NCBI GenBank assembly: GCA_951804985.1
Contig: OX638130.1
Coordinates: forward strand, 115,581,593-115,645,592
Direction: 5' to 3'
Source of the DNA: Dryomyza anilis
Lineage: Eukaryota > Arthropoda > Insecta > Diptera > Dryomyzidae
Length of the DNA stretch: 64,000 nucleotides
This document shows positions 1 to 12,700 of this stretch, piece by piece. The notes beneath the pieces are model-generated. The model was given only the letters and a program-made list of their open reading frames with translations, was not told the origin of the DNA and did not search any database. Position 1 is the first letter of the stretch. Each line of letters starts with the position of its first letter. The position numbers and the translations under genes were made by a program.

Positions 1-455
1 TTCAAATTATAGGATTTTAAAACAAATTGCCAGAAAAACTAAACTACCAAACAAGGATATTGGTACTAACACAGTGATGAAACAAATATTAAATTTAAAA
101 TATCATAGATAGCTGAATAGCGTATTTTTATACACAATTGATTGGTATTATTTGTATTAATAAATTTGAATATAAATGAAAAATCATTCTGATTTCTAAT
201 TCTCAAGAAATATAAATCTTCTATAGTCGTTGTAGATATTTTGTTTATTTATTGATTCATTTCAATTTATTGTTTATATATTCGATCAATCAAAAATATA
301 ACACTGTAAGTTATCTTGTACACGTTTTAAAATGTAGTTTAGTTTTTTTATTACTATATACATCTTTTTAATAACTTAAACTATAAAGTTGTCGATTTGT
401 ATAACGTGACCACTATTCTAAATTAAGCGAGCATATGGGTAGCTTTACAATTTAA

Positions 456-977
456 CCCTTCTGCACAAATTGGGTCAAAATGACCCTATCTTATGGAAAA
501 TCGCGATTTTAATTACTTCAAACAAATTCGTATATTTTTTTGTACTTGTTTTTATTATTTTTTGTAAAAATGATTGAAAAAATTTAATTTAATAAAAAAA
601 AAAAAACGATGTTTTCATATCCCTTTATATATTTATGGCAATGAGTGGGTCAATTTGGCCCACAATATGCGACATATATTGTGTTCAAATTAAGGTAAAT
701 TTTACGAGAAACATATAATAATAATAGTATGGTGCTACAGTTCTGTTTTGGTTAACTGCGCACTGGCGGTATAGAGAAATGTTTTCTATGAAAATATGTT
801 GTTGGCCCCGGCACACATTTGAACATGGGACCTTTCGGTTCGCAGTCCAACGCAGTGACCTCTGAGGTACCGAATACCGACGCTACACGAGAAACATATA
901 CTAAATGTCATTTCTTTTCATTAGTAATTTTTAATTTTTTGGAAAAAGCTATTAAAAAGGGGGTTTAACTTTAAGGG
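456..977. mobile_element. Small piggyBac-like non-autonomous element
   Basis: The sequence starts CCCTT right after TTTAA (451-455) and ends AAGGG right before TTTAA (978-982). That looks like a target duplication with short inverted ends, as in piggyBac-like elements (TTAA targets, CCC/GGG termini). Inside are two GGGTCA/TGACCC palindromes, at 472-486 and near 645-663. A SINE with its own target duplication is inserted at 718-886. There is no coding capacity. The superfamily is inferred from the ends only. Confidence 0.5.
718..886 (-). mobile_element. tRNA-derived SINE copy, internally deleted
   Basis: Read on the minus strand, it opens with a tRNA-like head carrying A-box and B-box remnants and ends with a (TAT/ATT)n tail. 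It is flanked by a perfect 14-base target duplication, ACGAGAAACATATA, at 704-717 and 887-900. It lacks the middle of the longer copies at 17168, 58707 and 61806. It sits inside the piggyBac-like element at 456-977. Confidence 0.85.
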
Positions 978-2234
978 TTTAACAAATTATGACACTTTAA
1001 AAAACATCTTTTGTAAAACGATTTTATTAGCTCGCTTTCTTCTGTTCAGTACACATTTTTGGAAATGATTTTAAACTAACTTCTCGATGAACTAGAGTCT
1101 TGAAATTTGAAACATTGCTTTAAACTGGATGATAAGGCAATATTATCGATTTACTATGTTCCTGGTTCTGTCGCCATTGCATATTAAAGATACTTTGAAA
1201 AATGTATGATTTTAATTTAAATCATATTCGGCCGTTCGATTTATGACACATGAAAAACTAACTGACACAAAAAAAAAATTATAATAAGTAAAATTTAAAA
1301 TGAAACATAGGGTAGTATATAATATGATCTATTGGATCCTTAAAGTTCACCTTAAAAACGTTTTATAATAAAAAATATTTTTTATTTCATTTTTGTTTTA
1401 AATATTATTGATTTTTTTTAATGTGTACAAACCAGTGTTGGGCGTTCCTAGAAGTTAATTTTTTTGTTACTAGATACCAAAAACTGATAAAAAAAAACTG
1501 AACAATGTGCTTCACATTTCCAACAGACATAGCTAAACTGAGTATTAACTAACGGGCTTCAAAAAATATTCATAAAAACCTTCCTTTCTCCTATCTTTTT
1601 TTTTACACCAAAAACATATTAAATAAAACGTACACAAAACAATCATGTAAATATTAAATAATTGAAGGTAATATAAAAATAGATGCTTTTTATAGATTTG
1701 TTAATTTTACCACGTAGTTCATACACAAGATTGTACCAAGTATCTTTTTCGATGAATTACTTAATTAAATCAGCCATGATTTCACAGGCTACTGTCGTTA
1801 TAACAATGTCATCATGATTTTGCTCGTGCTGGTGCTGCTGCTGATAAAACAAATTGCGATAAGCGCACACAAAATGTTTGAAAGCTATGAAATAACGATT
1901 AGAGTACGTACCTACTTTTTGTTTTAATAAATTGCTTATAAAAATAAAATATGTCTAGTCGTTGTCGTCGTCGACACAATTTGATATCGCGCATATTATG
2001 TATTAATTAAATTGTACGTTATGAAACGTAAATACATATTTAATAAGTACTAATCATATTTATCTATGAACTGAAAAAAACACTTATTGCCCATTTGTAG
2101 CAATATTGTGTGTGTGCAAATATGTAGTAATAACTGGGACCTTGAAAATTCATAACTGAATTCTTTCAAACGTTCAATAACACTTTACGAAACATTGCTA
2201 TACTTTTGACAATTAGTCTAATTTTAGTACTTAC

Positions 2235-2864
2235 CGCATAATTTAAGCCTGTTAAATCAGCATCACCATTTGTAATCCATTCGTAGAATTCCATGGCATT
2301 GTCTGTGGGATCGCCTTCGCCATAAGTGGCTAAACAGAATACAGCCAATGAATTGGAGATGTCTTTCATTTGCAAAAGTTCTTCCTAAAATAAAATAGTG
2401 TCTATTCAATTTTAATTCAATGCTATGGATTTTTGATTTAAACATACCATATCACATTCTTCTGGATCGGCAACCATACCCTTCATTCTATAACGTATAC
2501 CCTCTTTGGCCAGACGGCCAGCAAATTCTTCACCAGTGCCAGTCTGTGAGCCATAGAACACAACCAAGCTACGACCAGATGCTTTCAATTTTTTGATGAA
2601 TGAGTTCTCTGAGGCCGATGCAGTGCTTACAGTTGTGGGTCTGTTAATAATTAGTAAAATTTTAAATAATATATATAAAAAAGTACAACAAAAATGTCCA
2701 ACTTACTGTATGGAATATGATCGAATAGGTTCCTCCTCCTTCTTTTTACTGCGCATAAAATACCATGCAGCACCTGCTATTAACACCACCAAAAGCGCAA
2801 TATCGAGTGTACCCAAGAAGGGCTCATCGCCGGTGACAATCTCCTCTACTGTTTCTTGACTCAT
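2235..2864 (-). CDS. Cpr: NADPH-cytochrome P450 reductase, N-terminal exons (partial)
   Basis: This is the start of the ER flavoprotein that passes electrons from NADPH to microsomal P450s. Three coding exons are visible: 2864-2707, 2640-2448 and 2384-2235. All junctions are GT-AG and in phase, giving about 167 residues. After a short acidic N-terminus comes one hydrophobic anchor (about residues 18-35, LDIALLVLIAGAAWYF) and a basic KKK stop-transfer. The flavodoxin-like FMN domain then opens with VVFYGSQTGTGEEFAGRLAKE, and the conserved CLATYGEGDPTDNA loop follows. The last donor falls after GLNYA, where the family continues with the FGLGN motif. That exon is not found in 1-2234, so the FAD/NADPH parts lie left of the window. 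An AG acceptor sits just 5' of the ATG (about 2873), so the 5' UTR is split by an intron and its first exon lies further right. The family call is very secure. Confidence 0.96.
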
Positions 2865-4844
2865 TTTGAAACTAAAAATAAATTAAATATTATTCTTAAA
2901 CAAATTAAAGGCAGACAAATGTTAGATTAAGGTGAACTTATAATATATTTTTACAAATTGTACAGATAGAGCACAATCAACAAACATACGAAAAACAAAA
3001 ATCAAATTCATTCAATATTTGTACTTGCTGCATTTTACACCTACTTTTAAGCGTAGATTTTTATATTGCAATTAGATTAAATTATAAGCATGCATAATTG
3101 CTGTCATAAATGAAGCATTTCATTAATCTCTTGTTTTGAAATTGACAAAAAACAGACTGCACTTTGCGCCGATCTACAGACTACACAAGTTCAATTCTCT
3201 AATGCGGAATTATACTCACTTTGAAAATTGTTACATAGAGAAAAAAAAGATCATTTAACATGCAATAATATCGTACAATGCCTGACGTGGTGTGGTTATT
3301 ATGTGTTATGTGATAAATGCGTGTTAGGCACCACCTTGAAATGTAGCTTTTAAAATTCTACGTTATTTTTTTTGTTGTTCTTGTTGTTGTTGTGGATGGG
3401 AAGTTGTATGTAATACGCTAATTCCAGAGCAATATGTAGTTTGCCTAGCACGTCGCCGTCACTGGTCACAATGCCAAATAAATGAATAATATATTAATTA
3501 CCGAAATGCAAAAATCGAGAAATTTGCCGCATGCTTACGTACGACAGACGACATACGCCTGATCGCAAATTAAAGCTTTTAATATTTATGACTTGGTATT
3601 ACGGAGGTTTTTGTTTTAGTACTATATACATATTTTAGTTATTATTCAAAAATGTATTTACAAAAAGCCCTAGACCAAAAAACTAAATATGTAAAATTAA
3701 AAAAATGTAATTTAATTTAATAAAATAGAAATGCATTTACAAACTACAAATTCACTTCCTTCAACAGACAAACAAAGCAAATGGAAATTTATTAAGAAAA
3801 TATATCTTTAAATCAGCAAATATAAAATATTAAATAAATAGCTGCAATATGCGAATGACAACGAATGACAACTCATCCTTAAAAAATATATGAAAGCAAC
3901 AGGTTGTACTGCTGTATTTGGTAGATTTGACTAGACAATTTGTATGTGGTGCATTTAGCGAGTTTTTACTGTATGTAGTCTACACATATCAGAGGTTTTT
4001 AAACCGTAGATGTTATGCGTGATAAAGGAGCTTTATCAGCCAGCTATTTTGCTATTTTAGGTAAATAAATTCAACACATGCCACACTCATTTGCACTTTG
4101 ATATGATTCTTCTATTTATTCTACATTCATTATACATTTCAAATTTTGAAATTAGGTCTGAATTGCGAAATACAATTAAAAAATGACATGCAATAAATAT
4201 TATATAATAGAAAGGCGGCAGTCAGACGTTTTATTTACAATTGTTGCAGCTTGAAACTATTAGTCAGGGAATGAATAACGGTTAAGATTTCGGATTCGGT
4301 TCTTTCTTAAGATTAAGGTTATTATTATGGTTTAAAACTTTAAATTAAAACTATTTTGGTGTGCCATGTTACCGTTTGGATTATTGAATTATGATGTTTC
4401 TCCATATCTTACATATATCTTGATCAAACAATAATTTTATTTACACACAAGTACAAAGAAATATCTTAAAGATGTAGATTTTTAATTCAAATATTTACAA
4501 ATTTTGTGGTAGGGCAGGTTCTGAAATTCACATTCAATCGAAATTTAAAATTGTAACACCAAATATTAAATTTAAAATGGTTCACAGAGCTTTAACGAAT
4601 TTAATACGATTAAACTACTTTTGATGAAATTCAAATAGATAAATCGGTCATGATCACTCGATCGAAATTAAATTTTTTAAAAAATTAATCACATAACTTG
4701 AACGAATTGAATTTGATTGAAATGCATTTATATTTGTATTTAAAAATTGAATTCTGGAACAGCAAATAAAGATCAATTCGAAATTTTCAAATGATTTTGA
4801 TTGGAAGTTTCAATATATCGGATATAAAAAAAATGTGGATAACA

Positions 4845-5155
4845 ACCCAGCAAACACTGAAGCTCTAATAGGAGCGTTTTACAGTCTCAATTTAAAATCC
4901 TGAGTGTCTCAGTTTCATTCAGAAAAGAAGCTCAACTTATATACGTTTTGAGCAAAATGCGTCATTCAAGTAAGATCGTTGAAAAAATGCTCTATTTTGA
5001 ATCTTGAATGAGCCTACAAAGTGAGCCTTTTGATCTAAAATATGTCAGAATTAATTTACTTGGAATAAAAATCAATGTTATTTTGATTATTTTTAATATT
5101 CACATTTAATTTACAATATAATTTCGTGAGCCTGAGCCTAACTTGAATCTGGGTA
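4845..5155. mobile_element. Short element with ACCCAGCAAAC end
   Basis: The left end is ACCCAGCAAAC and the right end is CTGGGTA. The body repeats short phrases such as GAGCG, GAGTC and GAGCC. The same left end and a GGGTA right end bound the larger element at 24017-25079, so both are placed in one family. The flanks at 4840 and 5156 belong to the surrounding degenerate array, which supports insertion. The class is unknown. Confidence 0.45.
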
Positions 5156-5711
5156 TTTATTGGGAAATTAAAATTTTATAAATCGGTCATGTTCTGCGAT
5201 CGAAATTTAAATATTTAACAACAAATATTAAGTTGAATTTGTTTAACAGAATTTAAACGAATTGAATACGATTGACATACTTTTGTTTCTTTCGGAATTC
5301 TGGAAGTGCAAAAATAAAATCGATCAAATTCAAATTTTCAAAAGATTTCGATCGGAAGTTGAAACATACCGGGTAATTCTAAATATTTGAATAACCAAAT
5401 TAAATTGAAAAAATTAAAAGTCAAATAGCTAAATCGGTCATGTTCTAAAAATTTACTTTCGATCGAAATTAAAATTTTTAATCACACAAATTAAATTGAA
5501 TTTGTGTCACAGAACTTAAACAAATTTAATGCGTTTGAAATACTTTTATTGAGTTTAATTTTAATTCGGGATTTGCAAAAAAACTAAATCAATCAAATAG
5601 ACATTTTTAAACTATTTCGATCAGAAGTTTTTATTTTAAATAAAAATAGAAAATATGTGTTGTTCTGTTTCGACCTAAATTTAAATATTAAAAACAGAAA
5701 TCATATTGAAT

Positions 5712-5825
5712 GACGCATAATTATAGACAATTTAAAGTCGAAATTAGAATCGACTTTTTTTGACAAATTTCGTGTAGAATAAAATGTCAAATTTTAAAGT
5801 TAACTTTAAATAGTTTATCAGCCTA
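5712..5825. mobile_element. Palindromic MITE-like repeat, diverged copy
   Basis: Left arm ATAGACAATTTAAAGTCGA and right arm TTAAAGTTAACTTTAAATAG face each other around the core GAATAAAATGTC. The same structure is better preserved at 59541-59677, and its right half recurs near 44640-44730. Confidence 0.5.
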
Positions 5826-6879
5826 AACAATAAACGAAATAAAGTCGACTTTCAAATTAGATTCAGCCTTTTTGATAATTTTCTTATGTGTTTATTTGTC
5901 AATAAGCTATATTTAAAGTCGAATATATTTCATTTATTGGTTAGACTTTTATTTGTATTGAAAATTTGAGTTCTAGAACAGCAAAAAATGAAATAGCTCA
6001 ATTTGAAATTTTAAAACAATTTCGATAGGAAGTTGGAACCTGCCAAAATTAGTTTTAAAAAAGTATAAAATCAAAAATATCAGTTTTGAATATCCGTTTA
6101 AAAAATGAATCGGTTTTAAACGATTCACAGGTTAAACCCTGCCATAAATATAACTATGGACTTTAAGACATTGAGCGCGTTTTTTTTTTAAATTATAATT
6201 TTAGAGGATTTTTTACTGAATTATTATAATTTTGTGTATCGAGGCCTTTTTTGTTAGCAAAAATGCAAATCATATGTTAATATGTAAAATAATTTTTTTT
6301 ATTTGTAAGCACAATTCATTGCTACACAGGAACTATACAACAACAACAACAATTGGCTACACTCAAACAACAATAGTACTTTAATTCAATTACTGCCACA
6401 TTTCTAAATTTTGAAAATGAACTTTAAACCCATGTTAAATAAAGTAGATGACAAAAATACTAAAAGTGTGTAAAAAAAACCCATTAATAACCTTGACCGT
6501 CGTTGAATGCACGTTGAAAACAACCAAAAAAAAAATAATAATAATCAGTTCCGACGCAAACATACACACAAACACATATGCTGCGACATCGGGCAAAAAT
6601 TTTATCGTTATGGCCTGTTTATCAACAGACTTAATAATACATTGGCATAAATTTGCTTTTTTTAGTTTGTCTTATTTAAGTTCGGAGATTGATAGCTTTA
6701 TGAAAATTATGCTCAATTTGTACTTAATAAATACAGAACCTTAACAATGCTCTAAACAACTTAAAAGAGTTACAAAAAAAAAAAAAAAACACTGCACTAC
6801 TATTCCCAGCAGCCAATTAAGGCACACACTTCAAACACTCTAAAGTCAAGTGAGTGTCTGTCTTTCTAAATCTGTACCT

Positions 6880-7760
6880 TGTATGATGGTGTCGTATCTA
6901 TAGCCTGTTTTTTTTTCGTGTACGTAGACTTTTTCTAACTACTGTCAACCGACGGTCGTCCGTATAACCGATACGATACGGAGAAGCACACTGCCGTTCA
7001 CGAGACGTCGATCTTGCTTGAAAACGTATGAATGACTAAAACTGTTAGAGCGATAGGATTCCGTCCAACCGAGCGTCCGAAGACGATCGACCGCTGTTGG
7101 AAACGTACAAACGCACGAATAACGTAATACAATAACAACAACATGGGTATTATAGATACTACATAATATGTATGTAGTATGTAGGTACCTGCATTCATAC
7201 AAACATCTGTTAATATGTATTGGAATAACTAACTACAAATAAGGTCTACGTGCTTGTAGCCTATACAAAATACAAAAAATGTGTATTATAAAAAGTAACA
7301 ACAAAAACTCGCTGGACTGAGCCGACTATAGCCGAAACGCACACACTCAATGAACACTTGGACACATATGCAAGCGCACAATCCATCAAGTGTTTCCTTT
7401 CCCCCGTCCGTCCGTTTGTTCGACCATTTCTGAATTCAATTCGGACTGCTCCGTCCTGTTCGTCATCAAATGCATTTCCACTTTCGACGCTCAATCGTCT
7501 TATCGTCGCAAATGATTAGAGTTTGATTTCATGTTTAGTTTTGTTTTCATTTTCGTTCGTTTGTTTCGTACAAGACAGACGACTCAGGCAACCAGTCGGT
7601 CGACGCTTCGCAGGCCAAACGACGAGTTGTTTTTGGTACTATCTGAAGAGTATCCAATAAGCTGTAGGCAGTGCGATAATGAAAATGAAACTCAGCATGA
7701 AATGGCAAAACTGTTAGCGTTTACCAGGGAATCGCTTAAGTTAGCAATAGTCTGATAAGT
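6880..7760. promoter_or_regulatory. GC-richer block, candidate promoter/first exon of Cpr
   Basis: Against a roughly 70% AT background this block is noticeably richer in CG dinucleotides and mixed-base sequence. Cpr needs an upstream noncoding exon. On the minus strand a possible donor (CAG then GTACCTAC) occurs near 7190, so an exon from about 7500 to 7192 is conceivable. Open frames on both strands here resemble no known protein. This is a positional inference only. Confidence 0.25.
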
Positions 7761-8324
7761 GGTCTTGGGAACAGCTGATTAGGCTATGTACTGCGTAGAT
7801 ATTTGTTTGCTCTGTTTTTGTGACAGAACGTGTAATTTGAGATACACGTGTAGATTAGTGTTTTTTATAGTTCCCTGCTTCGATTTAGCATTTTAAAGTG
7901 ATTGAATGACAAGAGTAGAATTAAAAACACGTGTACTTTACGTTTGCATACATATCAATTAAGTAATGCAAATTAAACAATTCGTCAAAATACTGTCGTT
8001 TTGATTTTTCCAGTCCCTAACATGCTAAGTCTAAATAATGAGTTTTGCAGAAGAAGCCTTTAAAGTTTGTTGTAATTAGCTGCTTATTCCAAAATGTTAA
8101 TAGAACTTGTTTTAGTACAAATTAAGCCTATTAGAGTAGAAATGATCGTGGTAAATTTATAACAAGGAAAATATTCAATGATTATCTCACGTTTATAACC
8201 CTACAACAATTTTTACTAGAATTACTATATGCCAAGTATACTAAGTCCACTATGTATTGCAAAAATTTGCAATGGGTTGATGCATGCTATTTAAATTTTA
8301 TATTATACATTTTGATTGGATCGA

Positions 8325-8412
8325 CTTCCGAGAGGTAAAGAGGTTCGAACCTCTGTTACGGGACCATTCGGCTCGCAATCCAACGCAATAACCACTGAGC
8401 TACCGATGCTGC
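8325..8412 (-). mobile_element. SINE head fragment (tRNA-like part only)
   Basis: On the minus strand the sequence has GGTAGCTCAGTGGTTATTGC (A box) and GGTTCGAACC (B box), the pol III control boxes of a tRNA. The context GTTGGATTGCGAGCCGAA matches the heads of the SINEs elsewhere in the window, and no intact cloverleaf with acceptor stem is seen. I therefore call it a solo SINE head, not a tRNA gene. Confidence 0.65.
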
Positions 8413-9750
8413 TCAAATTTTTTAATTGAACCGATTTTTAACTATCTCTTTTATAATTCAGGAGTTCTGACTATTTTTTGATTACGTTTGTTTATAATTT
8501 TCTTTATCTTGACCTATACCAATATTTATTTACACGTCTGGTGTAAATAATGTAATTGATATTCAGCCCAATCGTGAACAAAATATTACGTTGCAATTTT
8601 TCTTTTCTGAAATACATCTGAATATATCGAGTAATAAAAGACTTATCTTTCGTGCCTTCCAATGTTTTTTTTAATGATTTTCTTTTAAATTTCTCATGTA
8701 ATTTTCTATTTTGTTTGTATTTACGTTTGCTGTTATTTTTATTTGTTTTTCTTATCTTTGGTCCATTTTTACTATCTGTGGTTTCGTTGACTCAATTTTG
8801 CTTTGTCATGTTTTAAGTAAAGGAAAATTAATAAACATTTGACCCTTGTAACCTCTAAAATCTGAAAACTGACCAAGGTCACCACTTTTTTTTTAACCAT
8901 TCTGGAGTAGACCTGACGTAAGTGAATACGCATAAGGTCACCTGGTTTACAAATCAAAAATCGTATAGGAATCATATCTTTCACATTCTTTAAGGGGAGT
9001 GGATAAATTAAATCAAAAGCTTACACAAAAAGTTCACAAGCTAAACATTTGTATCTCTATTGTTTTAAACTGGAAACGTCTGAAAAAATCAAAACATTTT
9101 TTAATTTATTACGGAGGAGGATTGATATTCCCTACCAATCAAAAATATTATTTTTCTCATATGGCAAAATGTTAATATAAAACTAAAAATTCTACACGTT
9201 TTAAAAATAGAGTTACACAAATGTAAAATTTACTTTGTACTTTTGAAATAATTTGAAAATATTCACTTTTTCACATTAATGGTGCCAATTTTTTTACGTT
9301 TAAATTTCTTTACTATGTCGTGTAAAATTTACTCCTTTTTAACTATAGAAATGCGAGCACCCTGATCCTACACAAAATTGAATTTTTTTTTTCGTGGTTT
9401 GACTGTAGGCTGAGGGAAAGTAACTGCAGGTAAAATACAAAATAAATAATATTAATACCAACTGCACACAAGTTCCATTGCAATTTCCCAGAAATTCGTC
9501 TAATTGTATACATACTCACATAAATTAAATAATATAATTAAGTAGAAAAATTCGTCATTATGCACTTCAAACAATATCCGCGAATTGCTCTTCTGTGTGC
9601 AACAAAATTTAGGTTAGAAATGAGAAACGTCAGTTTTCGCAAACATCGATAACAACGATAAAAAAAACATCGACACGAAATGATTTGTTTTATCAGCTGT
9701 TGCTTTATTTACAATTTAAATTCAAAGAAACACACAGAAAAATAAAAATA

Positions 9751-12700
9751 TTACTGCAATTCTTCCTGAATTTCATCCTCTTCATCGGCGCTGTTCTCAA
9801 CATCTGCAGCGGCAGCAACATTTTGACTGCCTGAACTCCACAGTAACTCAAAGTCCAAGTTGCATTCGTCGGCAATTTTCTGCACCAGTGCTCTGTCCAA
9901 AAGACCCAACGTGGCCCACGACGCCTCCTTCATGGCCAGCTCTTTGAGTGCGCGCGCCGCCTCACTGTACTGTTTCGAGTAGCAGAGGGCGCGCGTCAAT
10001 AGTGCTAAAATATGAGCGTGACGAATAGGCGGCGCTTCAGGTTTTACTAATATATAACAAAAAAATGCATTTAATACAAAAGCAATTAATTTAAATTCGA
10101 AAACTATATACCTAACATATTTCTGCTGCAGAGGATTACGTTTTGATTGTCGCCATTTTTCAACGCCGCCTCTATCTCCAGTATTTGCTTCACCTCGCCA
10201 ATGGTACGCTGCAAATTATGCAGCGCCTGTTGCGAGTGTCCGAGCTTTCCAAGACACTTGGCCGCCTCCTGCATGGCCTTCAAAGCCTTGTCATAGTCGC
10301 GAAATTCATCGATTTCGATTTGCGCACAAATAGCATAGAAATTAGCCAACGAATCGAACGCCTGTCCCTTCGAATAGAAGGTAACAATATTCTTAAGCAC
10401 CGCTGGATTGCGCTGCCAGTTAAGCGCCTGCAAATAATTGGCTGCCATAATATAAACTTCACGTTGTCGCGACATGTTTGCAAAGAACACAATTTTGTCT
10501 GTGTTGCCCGACTTGAGCAGACTCTTCATGGCGCGCACTTTATCGCCAGCCTGTGTGAATTTCTTTGTGGCCGTCGCATAATCGCCCTGTTCCTGCAGCA
10601 GTTCCGCCAAGTGGCACAATAGCTGCACGCGTGTCTCTTCATCGACATCGGTCTTGGTAGGTGTCAGCATTTCTGCGAGTTCGTCAGTGATCGGCACTCC
10701 TTTGTCGCTGCAGATGCGCAAAGCCCGCTTAAGTTGTTTGGTCTTTGCATAAAGCAGCACAGCCTTCTGATGCTGTTCGATATTGGTGAAAAAATCGCCA
10801 CAGCGAAAAATCAACTCTGGATCAGAGTCGGCTGTTAATTCTGTCGCTATGACTTCGAGTATTTCAGGTTGTTCAGAATCAAAGGCTATTTCTAGCGCTT
10901 TATGCAACATGCCCGCACGATGATACAGTTCAACGGCACGCTTATAGGCGCCACACTCTTCAAAGTAGGCAGCCGCAGTGGCTTTGTCACGTGCACGTGC
11001 CGAACTGGCTGCCACCGTCCAAAGTTCATCCTGAAAATCGTTCTCCTTGCAAATGCGTATCGCATTGCTGAATGTTTGTGCTCTGGTGTAGAACATTATG
11101 GCCTCTTGGAATTTGCCAATATTCTCGTAGTGACGCGCGAGGTGGTAGCAGGCCGCACGATCGCCTGATTGACGTGCAATCGCATCGGCTTTAGACATTT
11201 TGCCCAGGTAACAGAGGATTTTTACCTTTGGTTAATGCAATTGAATTAAATACATTATGTATTTTAAATATATTAAAAGAAACTGACACCTACCTGTGAG
11301 AACCAATCGTCTGCTTTTTGATAGACGGTCAACGCCGCATCCATATCGCCAGAGCTTTCCACATACTGACCCCACCATTTTAGCATATTTGGATCGGTAG
11401 TGCTTTGCATATAACGCTAAAATGTTAGAAAGTGTTTTAAGTGAAGGTCATTTTTCAAATTACTGTTTAAAAAAGGAATACAAAGTTCAAAAAGTTAACC
11501 AACTTTCAGCGCTACCGGATTCTCCAGCAACATTTGTGTCACATTCTGCACAGGATTTTGCGTCTTCTCAAAATATTCCAGAGCACCCGTAATATCGCCG
11601 TTCTCCCGCAGCTCCTGTCCCTTGTGATAGTAAGTGTTTTTCAGATGAACACGATCATCAAGTTCTGCAACGGTTAATGCCTACAAAAATTATAGTTTTT
11701 ATGTCTTCAAGACTAAATCATATAAAACCCACTTCATCGAGTTTGCCGCTATCTTGCAACAACTTGTTCAGCAAATCCATGCGACCACAACCACGATACA
11801 GTTCTTGTGATTTCTCAGGCATTACAAGTTCCGTTGCAAGCACAGCGATTTTAGCTTCATGTTCGAGATCGCCATCGGCCAACGAATGACGCAATGCGCG
11901 CACCGAACGCGCTTTTTCTAAGTGACCCATGCACACTTTAGCCACGTCCAATCGACTGGTTTCCACGCACATTTTTGCCAGATTGGTCCAGATGGTTTTC
12001 GATTGCACAGCGCGAATGCATCTATAATACAAAACTTTCAATATTAAGAAATATTTAAATGTTATTACTACCTATAGGCCATGTCCATATTACCCTCCGC
12101 CACATGTAGACTAAATTTCAAAACCATTTTTCGTGTATTCGCATCGCACTGACTTAGATCAATGAAATCTTGTAGTGGTCTACTCTTAACAGTATTTATA
12201 TCGAGTGTTATCTGGAGAAATAAATATTTTCTTTATATTATTTAATTCATTTATTAAAACATACCATATTGGGAACGCATAAATTTATAAGCTGCTCGCC
12301 TGTTGCCAAATTCGACGTTTCCAATACATGCATTTTGCCTTTTTCCGTGTAGAACATGACCAACGCTTGCGACTCGACAAAATTATTTGCAGCAGCAGTT
12401 TTGCCAGAACTTGTATACGATGACGTTGAGTTGTAGTAATCATTGGTATTGCTCGGTGGTTGTTGTTGTTTTGGTGTCTGTTGCACTGATCTTGTTTCAA
12501 TAGCTAAAAGGCGCGCTTCATCGGTATCCCAAAAAACGTTGACTGGCAAACTGTAGAAATTGAAGTTTTATTAGGGGGTATCATCACTGAGACAATTCAT
12601 TCCTCTTCTCCGAGACAATACTTTCCCAAGGAATTTATTTGCCAATACAATTCATCCCCGGACATTTCTTCTCCGAGACAATACTTCTCCAAGGCGTTTT

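Larger units (their letters stand above)
1..2234 (-). other. Cpr intron sequence, no exon seen
   Basis: This stretch should be intron of the P450 reductase gene, because the exon ending at 2235 has a perfect GTAAGT donor facing into it. It is AT-rich with stops in all frames, and I find no piece of the expected next exon. It contains the small TTTAA-flanked element and the nested SINE listed separately. The end of the window is reached before the intron closes. Confidence 0.7.
4500..6050. repeat. Degenerate tandem array, unit about 250-280 bp
   Basis: The same series of motifs recurs about four times: AAATCGGTCATGTTCT, then CGATCGAAATT, then a variant of CACAGAACTTAAACGAATT, then AATTCTGGAACAGCAAA, then TTTCGATCGGAAGTT. 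Starts are near 4515, 5160, 5430 and (partial) 5945. The copies are strongly diverged, so this is an old satellite-like array. It is interrupted by the element at 4845-5155 and by a palindromic MITE at about 5712-5825. Confidence 0.6.
2865..9700. other. Gene-free stretch: Cpr leader intron/upstream region and intergenic
   Basis: No protein-coding gene is supported here. The left part should be the intron in the Cpr 5' UTR. The remainder up to the IFT140 3' end is intergenic. Recognisable contents are the degenerate repeat array at 4500-6050 with the inserted element 4845-5155, a less AT-rich block at 6880-7760, and a SINE head at 8325-8412. Short open frames (for example 6448-6744 plus, 8772-8984 minus) look like chance frames in AT-rich DNA. 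Confidence 0.6.

Noticed and set aside
6448..6744. 98-codon plus-strand frame
   Set aside because: AT-driven chance frame: Lys/Ile-rich, no domain, no splice context, in a repeat-rich spacer.
8325..8412. Possible tRNA gene
   Set aside because: A and B boxes are good, but the acceptor stem is not formed and the flanking head sequence matches the SINE copies.
10143..10622. 159-codon plus-strand frame
   Set aside because: It is antisense to the largest TPR exon of IFT140; the minus-strand reading is conserved and explains it.
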